This document shows, one piece after another, positions 57,201 through 64,000 of a DNA stretch of 64,000 nt; within the stretch, counting starts at the first letter, position 1; each line of letters opens with the position of its first letter. The position numbers and the translations under genes were made by a program. The stretch is from Dermatophagoides farinae (taxonomy: Eukaryota; Arthropoda; Arachnida; Sarcoptiformes; Pyroglyphidae), in the NCBI RefSeq assembly GCF_024713945.1, contig NC_134685.1:186001-250000 (forward strand), in the 5' to 3' direction. The notes under the pieces were generated by a model, which was not told the origin of the DNA, made no database searches, and saw only the letters and a list, made by a program, of their open reading frames with translations.

Positions 57201-60200
57201 CATGTATGTCGAGAGAGTATGTCGTTGTGTTTTGAAACGTGATTGCCATACGAACATCCACATTCACATCATCATCATCATTGGTAGAAATTGAAAAGAT
57301 ACGCTAACAGACAATCTAAATTACCGTTGACCATTTTTTTTGGAGATAATTTTGCTCCCATTTTGTGTGTCCAGTGTGTTTGTCGCTGTAGTTGTGATTC
57401 TGAGTGAAAAATATTTATTTCATTGAAAAAAAATCTGGAAATTTTGGATTTTTTTTTTGCCGACTGAAAAAAAGTAATTCTTGAAAGTAAAGTTTTTTTT
57501 CGAAAAAAAAAAAACAAGAAAAAATCCCAAAAGCCGTCTTGGTTGTGTAAAAAATATCGCGAATTGAATTTCGAAATCTCTGATCGTTTGTTTTTTCTTT
57601 TCTGATTTGAATGCCAATACTTGATCCATTTTGATCCATCAAACAAAACAAACAGACACGATAATTAGATGATGGTGGCGTTAGTGGGTGGTTGGATGGA
57701 TTTGGTTTGTGTGTGTTCATCATCATTATATTATTCATCCGAAAGTATCGGAAAAAAAATATTAACCGAAATTTGATCTTGTGTTCGCATGATAATATAT
57801 TGAATGGGCAAAACACACCCAACCCAACCATTACATATATCCGAATGATACTGCCATTAACACAACAGCAACAACAATAGTGAAAAAAATACATTCATCA
57901 CCCTACTGCTATTTCATGGCATTACATTGTTGAATATACCCGAAAGACGGATAGATCTCTTTCATTTTCTTATTTATTTTCATTTCTTCTCTTCTTTTTC
58001 CATTTAGAATATTCTTATATTGCAATTCTGTTGTTGTTGTTGTTGTCTTGGATGAATGATTAGAATCTCTCTCTCTCTTTTCGTTTCTCTTATTCTATCA
58101 AACCATCATCGATTATATTAGTAGTAAAGAATCTTGAAATAGAAAGCTCAACGTATCACAAAGAATCTCAACTCAATAATAGAAAAAAAACTGGTTCAAA
58201 ACTAGTGCTGCGGCTACTGTTACTGTTGTTTTTGTTGTTTGATGGGTTTGATTGTGTATTCTTAAAGGTTTTGATTCTTTTTTTCACTCTATTTCTCTTT
58301 CTATTTCGTCCAAAAATGAGATAATATTTCAATGCCCGATTGGTCTCTAAGAAAAGAAAAAAAATAATAATCCACTTTAATCTAGTCACACACATTCACA
58401 CAGGAAAAAGTCATTTTTGATTTTCTTTTTCTATTGTTTGGTTATTATTATTATTATTCTGGTAGTAGTTCTAGTTGACCGTTTGGACACACACACACAC
58501 ACACACACACACCGAACCAATTTATACAATAAAAGCTTCTATCGTTTGCTTTTATTTTGGACCAGCATCAACTAATATTGGTATTTTTTTCTCTCTTTCT
58601 CTCTCATTTGATTCATTCATTCATTCATTCATTTGATCCATTGTCGTCATCATCGTTGTCGATACTGATCTTTCATTCTCATAATAATCCTTGTTTCTTC
58701 AAGTTATTTCATTTCGCCATCTTTGTCATCATATACAATCACAAATGATGATGGCCGTCAACAGCTTTTTTTTCAAAACGGAAAACGGAACACTAAATAC
58801 ATCACATCATTCTGTGTATGTGTGTGTGTATTTCATTTGCGATACAATCATTATTGCAATCACAAGCACCAATATATCCATTACTAGTAGTGGCAGTAAA
58901 GTTTATTATTATTATTTTGGATCACTTTTAATGTGACTGGTTTTCTTCATTTTTTTCCTGTTTGTTTGCTTGCAAATTCGATTTCATTAACCGTTAGACA
59001 ATCAATGCCAATACAATACAATACAATAATAATAAACGATCCTAATCCAAAAAACTGGATAAGAGTCGATCATTATTGACCGTTTTTCATTCTTCATTTA
59101 TTATGATCCTTGGTTTTTCATCAACATGATCTAGAAGACTGGAGGTCCAATGGTGGTGATTGAATAAAATTATCATTCATTCATTGAATGAGGATGTGAA
59201 CAGTGTGCAGAGAAATCCACTTGAAATATATTACTGATTTGAATCCGTCATCTTATTGTTCATTGTTGTTGTTGAATGAATTTCATTTCATTTCTAGTGA
59301 AACAAACAAACAACGAAAAAAAACGGAAACATTACACAGACCATTTGTTTTTATTATTCGATTCGATTCGATTCGATCCATAACGGTCAACAATCCATGA
59401 TTCTTGAGATTTTTTTTTATTTTCGCTAGAAAATAACAAAAAACAGAGAAATCCACATCATTTTTTCATTGGTTGACAGTTGTGTTTGTTGCTGCTGCTT
59501 CTGATTTAATGATGACAATCATTTTTTTTCTCTCTTCTGGACATCAAAATGATGATGACAAATCCACTTCAAATCCATCGATGATGATGATGATGACGTT
59601 TTTTTTCTTTTTCTTTGATTTTGTTTGTTTTTCTTTCTTTGGTTCCTTCGTTGAATCAAATGTATCCACATCCATATTTTTCGGATCGATTGATTGATTT
59701 TTTGTTTTGTTTTGTTTTGTTTTCAAACTGTGGTCAGCCAACAAAAATTTTGTTGTTGTTTAGTATGTGGTTCAAATTGTATCGATTAAATACGATTTTT
59801 GTTTTGTTTTCACCAGTATCATCATCATCATCATCAAATATTGGTACGAATAGTGAATATTTGCTTCTCATCTTTTGTGATCAATGAGAATCTAGTGTTG
59901 TCTATAAAAGTCGATGAAATCGATGATAATGATCTTGGATGATCTCACACAATCTTATTGATTATGTGATGTGATGATCATTGATGCATTCTACACAAAC
60001 ATAACAAAAAAAAGATTTCTAATCATCTTTGATCATCATCGAAACTGATGTAATTAGGTTTTTTTTCTCTCATTCATTGATGATGATCTTATTGTGTGTG
60101 TGTGTGATCTGGGTGAATGGGTGTGTGTTAAGACTTAATTAATTGAATTATTCTAGTTGTTGTTAGTGTTGTATAGAATTCATCTCATTAGTTTCAGTTT

Positions 60201-63200
60201 TTTTATTATTATTCCATCAAATTGTCAAATTACAATCGATGGTTATCTACAAGTTTTTCTTCAATAAAAAAAAAAGAAAAATTCACAGAATCTATCTATA
60301 TATACATACATATGAATATTATGTTATCGAGTCTAATCGTTTTTTATCGGAAAAGTATTTGATAATGACAAAAAAAAACTACAATTTTTCTCCGTTTGTT
60401 ATATGGCATGAGATTTTGTCTTTTTTTGTCTGTCAATCAGTAATGAAGACGATAAATGTGTGTGTGTGTGAGAGAGAGAGAGAGAAAACGCATTATCAAA
60501 CATCATCATTATAGTGTTGTGAATGGATCGGTGGAAAGTTTCATTTCATTTCTTTCCATTCAAATATTTTTCGGATTTTATTATTGTCTCTCCATCATCG
60601 TCATCATCATCATTGTATGATGAAAGGAAAAAAAGTTTTTTTGGTTCAATTTCTACAATGATGATGATGATGATGATGTGTGGGCTCTGTTCTCTGTTGT
60701 TATTGTTGTTTTCAAACCTAAAACCCATGTTTTGTATTGTTCTACAACACACTGAATTGAGTAAAAAAAAAAAAAGAAATTGAGTGACAGTAAAAGAATC
60801 TCTTTTTTTGTGTGAAATACGAAATGGTTAACAATTATGTTGTAGTTCTTTTTTTTGGAAAATTAAATTGTTTCTAAAAAAAACAAAAAACGAGAGAATT
60901 TTTTCCGGAATTTATAGAAAAATTTCTCTCTAGAGTAAAAAAAAAATAAATCATTACAGTGAAGCCAGCTTTTTTTCATACCTTGAATTTCTATAATTGA
61001 ATGAAATGGAATACATGATTATGTTATTAAATAAACATTATTCATATCTGACTGACTGACTGACTGACAGGCAGACATGATTCATTCATTTCAATTTTTG
61101 TCAATTTTCATATGAAAAATTTTTAAATTACATCAATATAGTCAATAAAGTCAAATAGTGAAAAATCTGTACATGGGTGCAAACCATTGGATAAATATTT
61201 GAATTTCCAGTAAAAAAGAAACGGAAAATTTTCAATTTGACAAAATTTTTTTCTTTTGAAAAATTCCATCATTGAAAAATGTTTGAATGTGCGAATGCAA
61301 AGACATGAAACAGTTTCGTTTCAAAAAAAAAAATTTAAATTTTCAAGATTCTCGATCATCATCTTTCGCATCCCCTCGATAACGATTTTGTAAATCAAAT
61401 TTTCCATTTGTTTTTTGGTCAGGAAATTTTTTCAGGATGATAAATTGCTTGACGATGGAAGACAAAAAACTGTTGTTGTTGTTGTTGTTTGTGATCCAGA
61501 AGAAAAATTATTAATTTTTCAATTTAAATTCCTTACATTCAAGGTGTTCATTGTAGCGTTGTTGCTCATGATGATGATGATGGTTTTTTTTATGGCAGTC
61601 CTATATGGTAATTCTTCATACAATTCATTGTTTGTTTTGTGTTGATGAGAATGAAGATTCACATTCTTTTCATTTTCCTATTCAACAACATTCTTACATG
61701 ATGATGTCGATGACAGGAATGGCTCATCGTCATCCACTATTTTTTTTGGATTCCCGCCGTTATTTTTCTTTTAGTTTGATATGCCCGAAAAAAAATATAA
61801 CAACAATAAAGACGACAGATCCATGATCCGATGATACTTTGTGTTGTACATGTGCAATATGTTTGTGTGAATAACCGACTTTTCCGGCCTGGACTTCACA
61901 GATCCCGATTCAACGGATGGGGAAAAAAAATAACGGGATATAATGAAATTACAGCCATCATCCATTTTATTGGATCTGATGATGATGATGGATTTTTTTT
62001 CTTTACTTACTTACGGGTTTTTTTTGGCCGGCATACATCCATTATGCAGAGCTAGTTACTTTTACTGTTGTGATGTTGAAAATCTTGGAATTTTCCAATT
62101 TTTTTCATGTTATTCAACCAAAAAAAAAATTTTTTTTGTCTCAAGTGTCCGATCCGGTTATTGGTTACCAGTTATTCGGTTACGATTTGCTTATTAAAGT
62201 GTAATGGCCAAAAATACATGGTGCATTCTAATACTTTGTAATTTGTAAACACACGCGCATTTTTTTTCTCTGTCTGTGCTTATCCAGTACATTAAATATG
62301 GAATCCATATTGAAACAACAACAACGACCGAAAACAAAAACAAAAACAAAAACAATAACCCGAGAATCAAACAAACAAACAATCATAAATTCTACATGAT
62401 GATGATATAATAACAACGACTATGGCAATAAAAAAAAATTCTTATTCTTTTGTTTTTTATTGTCAACAAGAAAAATAACACGAAATAATGTGTCATAAAA
62501 ATGAAATAAAATTTATCACTTAAGCATACCTATATATATATACGTAAACACACGGGAAAATAAAATGGTTGATGATGGTGAAAAATGTATCATATGGTTG
62601 GATTGCATTATTTTTTTTCTATACATTGTTTCTCTTTGAAAAAAAATTTCCACTTTGTTTGCTGTTATATCATCATCATCATCATCGTCTGGTTAAATCC
62701 GGTTTCTTTCTTTGAAAGAAAAAGAAAACCAGAAATTTTCTCGTTATTGTTACACACGATCACATTGTCGAATGTGTCAAATTTGTTTAATCCGTGTTTC
62801 TTTTTTGGAATTTTTGAAATTCTGTAAAGGAAAAAAAATTCCCAAAATAATGGCTGTCGTCCAACAAAAAAAAAAAACGCACATCCAGTAAAGAATATTC
62901 AAAGTTTCTTTTTTTTTGGAACTGAAACACATACAAAGGGACGACATTATTTTTGTTCAACTTTGCAATTAAAGAAGGGGAATATGTGTTTTATCCGTGA
63001 ATAATAATAATAATCTTTTTCAGTTTTTTTCCCTTACTTGGACTGAAATTTTATCATTCTCCAATGAAGAGAATATTATTGCCCTCTACAATCATCATCA
63101 TGATCATTGTGTGTCAATGTTTTTTTTCTGGCAAATCCCAGATGAATCCTGAAAGAATTGTCAGACTTTTTTTTCCTTTTTCCCATTTCTTCTTCCTTCA

Positions 63201-63905
63201 TTGGTTGTAGGTAGAGTAGTTAGTCAGTTAGTCAGCAGTAATAGTGTCGAATAAATGAATATTCTTTATATTCATTCCAACAACAACATCTCTCTAGTGA
63301 TGTTTGTGAAAATGTTCAAATCGATGAGATCGAAATCGAAAGTCCATTTTCTCATCATCATCATCATCATCAACATCATTTACCGTTTTTTCCTTCTTTG
63401 AGTTGAGTTGATGTTTGAGAGACTTTGAAAATTACAGTGTTTGTTTCGAATGTGTCATGTCCTCACACAAACACACACACACTGGGTTCCATTTGGAATT
63501 TTCCAAAAAGTCAAGTGGATTTCACAATTTCAAGTTTACGGCAACTTCTTTCAATCGAAAGAAAAGAAAAGCAAAAAATACTTGAGAAAATATTGATGAG
63601 GTCGTCTGGTCTACTGATTTAGATTGACCATTTTATTTCTCTTTGCCATCCCGAAAAAAAAACAAATCGTTTTATCCGGATGAATTGACAGCAGATTCTT
63701 TTTTTCAAAGACAATTTTTTTTCACAATTCAAACTTTTTTCTCGTTCATTTCTAGATGCTGGCCGTTATACACTATTATCGACTGGTGAATTGCTCATTC
63801 ATAATACAACATTTCAAGATTCTGGATTTTATCGTTGCCAGATTAGACATCAATTAACCGATGAATTACGTACTAGTGATGAATCTGGACGTCTTATTGT
63901 TACCG
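40380..63905 (+). CDS. Dscam: Dscam (Down syndrome cell adhesion molecule), 5' part, continues beyond the window
   Basis: Four exons with compatible phases, 40354-40763 (ATG at 40380), 40836-40902, 52187-52348 and 63756-63905, encode a possible signal peptide, a Gln/Ser-rich linker, Ig1 and Ig2. Ig1 shows the Dscam hallmarks FSNSTGTVISC, WWINADNQAI, VRPNGQLVFPPFALDQYRQDVHS and YRCMAS...IRSRDCQLRA. Ig2 follows with VVHQSFKLQVYDEFVIKENMA, MRCHIPSIVRDYVRIVAWLRDD and, after a second long intron, RYTLLSTGELLIH, FYRCQIRHQLTDELRTSDESGRLIV. Dscam is a cell-surface receptor for neuronal self-avoidance and guidance, and in some arthropods immunity. The exon cut in the middle of Ig2 matches exons 4 and 5 of insect Dscam1. 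The remaining Ig, FNIII, membrane and cytoplasmic exons lie to the right. Confidence 0.9.
40836..40902 (+). CDS. Dscam: Dscam exon: end of Ig1
   Basis: A 67-nt exon after a 72-bp intron encodes TYRCMASNTFATIRSRDCQLRA with the second Ig1 cysteine. It ends in phase 1 before GTAAGT, the phase required by the exon at 52187. Confidence 0.85.
46928..46951. repeat. (CA)12 microsatellite
   Basis: Perfect CA dinucleotide repeat in the first long Dscam intron. Confidence 0.9.
51651..51676. repeat. (GT)13 microsatellite
   Basis: Perfect GT repeat about 510 bp upstream of the Ig2 cassette exon. A CA repeat on the same strand lies at 51034-51054. Confidence 0.9.
52187..52348 (+). CDS. Dscam: Dscam exon: N-terminal half of Ig2 (exon-4 equivalent)
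   Basis: A 162-nt exon with acceptor AACAACAG and donor CAC-GTAAGT, phase 1 at both ends. It encodes VVHQSFKLQVYDEFVIKENM, the first Ig2 cysteine in MRCHIPS, and VAWLRDDHILVTASHNP. Length, phase and content correspond to the mutually exclusive exon 4 of insect Dscam1, but only this one copy was found. Confidence 0.88.
54201..54236. repeat. (GAT)12 microsatellite
   Basis: Twelve perfect GAT units, the longest triplet repeat noticed in the window. Confidence 0.9.
58487..58512. repeat. (AC)13 microsatellite
   Basis: Perfect AC repeat in the second long Dscam intron. Confidence 0.9.
61048..61068. repeat. (CTGA)5 tetranucleotide repeat
   Basis: Five CTGA units plus one base, a perfect tetranucleotide array. 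Confidence 0.85.
63756..63905 (+). CDS. Dscam: Dscam exon: C-terminal half of Ig2 (exon-5 equivalent)
   Basis: A 150-nt exon, phase 1 at both ends, with acceptor CATTTCTAG and donor CCG-GTAAGT. It encodes RYTLLSTGELLIHNTTF, the second Ig2 cysteine in DSGFYRCQIRHQLT, and SDESGRLIVT, matching the insect exon-5 pattern (LPSGELHI...YQCRTKHRLTGETR...GRLVIT). The next intron runs off the window. Confidence 0.88.
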
Positions 63906-64000
63906 GTAAGTTTCCTAAGTTTTTTTTGTTGATAGAAATATTCTCAAATATTTCTATGGAAATGTTTTGCCCACTCAAAAAAAAAAAAAAAAAAAAATCA

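Larger units (their letters stand above)
52349..63755 (+). other. 11.4-kb Dscam intron
   Basis: No coding exon or other gene was recognised. It holds a (GAT)12 run, (CA)13, (CTGA)5, GT runs, a 26-T run and many shorter T-runs. ORFs of up to 159 aa on the minus strand near 57.4-57.9 kb are made of homopolymer-derived Phe and Lys stretches and show no family features. Confidence 0.6.

Noticed and set aside
57415-57894. 159-aa minus-strand ORF and overlapping reading frames in the second long Dscam intron
   Set aside because: Translation is dominated by Phe and Lys runs from T/A homopolymers, with no domain pattern; it overlaps equally open frames, as expected of low-complexity DNA.
40903-63755. 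Search for additional alternative Ig2 exons or a nested gene in the Dscam introns
   Set aside because: No other open stretch with phase-1 splice sites and an Ig cysteine/tryptophan pattern was recognised; divergent copies cannot be excluded by eye.

Overview
The window looks like nuclear DNA of a small arthropod with a compact genome. The likeliest source is an acariform mite of the Dermatophagoides/Sarcoptes kind. This is inferred from the very AT-rich sequence, spliceosomal introns of mostly 50-75 bp, dense protein-coding genes on both strands, many CA/GT and GAT/ATC microsatellites, and an arthropod-type Dscam. No bacterial, organellar, rRNA or CRISPR signal was seen, and no intact transposon.

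Left part (1-38150) is gene dense. In order: an M13 (neprilysin-family) membrane protein that has lost its zinc-binding motif (+); ribosomal protein S3A (-); TUG/ASPSCR1 (-), whose 3.1-kb first intron encloses the complete intronless GPR155/LYCHOS gene on the same strand; RUVBL1/pontin (+), head to head with TUG; an SDR16C-type retinol/steroid dehydrogenase (+); SAAL1 (+), with a GC-AG intron; two acyl-CoA delta-9 desaturases (+) flanking a small PTB-like protein; an unrecognised lysine-rich coiled-coil protein (+); RASSF7/8 (+); an acid-lipase family enzyme (+); RCCD1 (+); DIS3/RRP44 (-), convergent with RCCD1 and head to head with PMS2 (+). Gene models were built by joining exons at GT-AG (one GC-AG) sites that keep frame and restore family alignments.

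Right part (38150-64000) is nearly gene poor at first sight but is the 5' end of one gene, Dscam. Two short exons encode Ig1, one encodes the N-terminal half of Ig2 and one the C-terminal half of Ig2. They are separated by introns of 72, 11,284 and 11,407 bp. These introns hold microsatellites and T-runs; no second gene and no extra copy of the Ig2 cassette was recognised. The gene continues past the right edge.

The most interesting points are: (1) the TUG/GPR155 nested locus, with a splice acceptor just before the GPR155 start that could let both genes share one promoter and first exon, as in the cholinergic (ChAT/VAChT) locus; (2) two apparent losses of catalytic sites in otherwise well conserved proteins, the M13 protein and the PIN endonuclease site of DIS3; (3) the contrast between tiny introns and 11-kb Dscam introns around a single Ig2 cassette; (4) a perfect 42-bp palindrome upstream of the SDR gene. 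Family assignments rest on remembered family features, and no database search was run.
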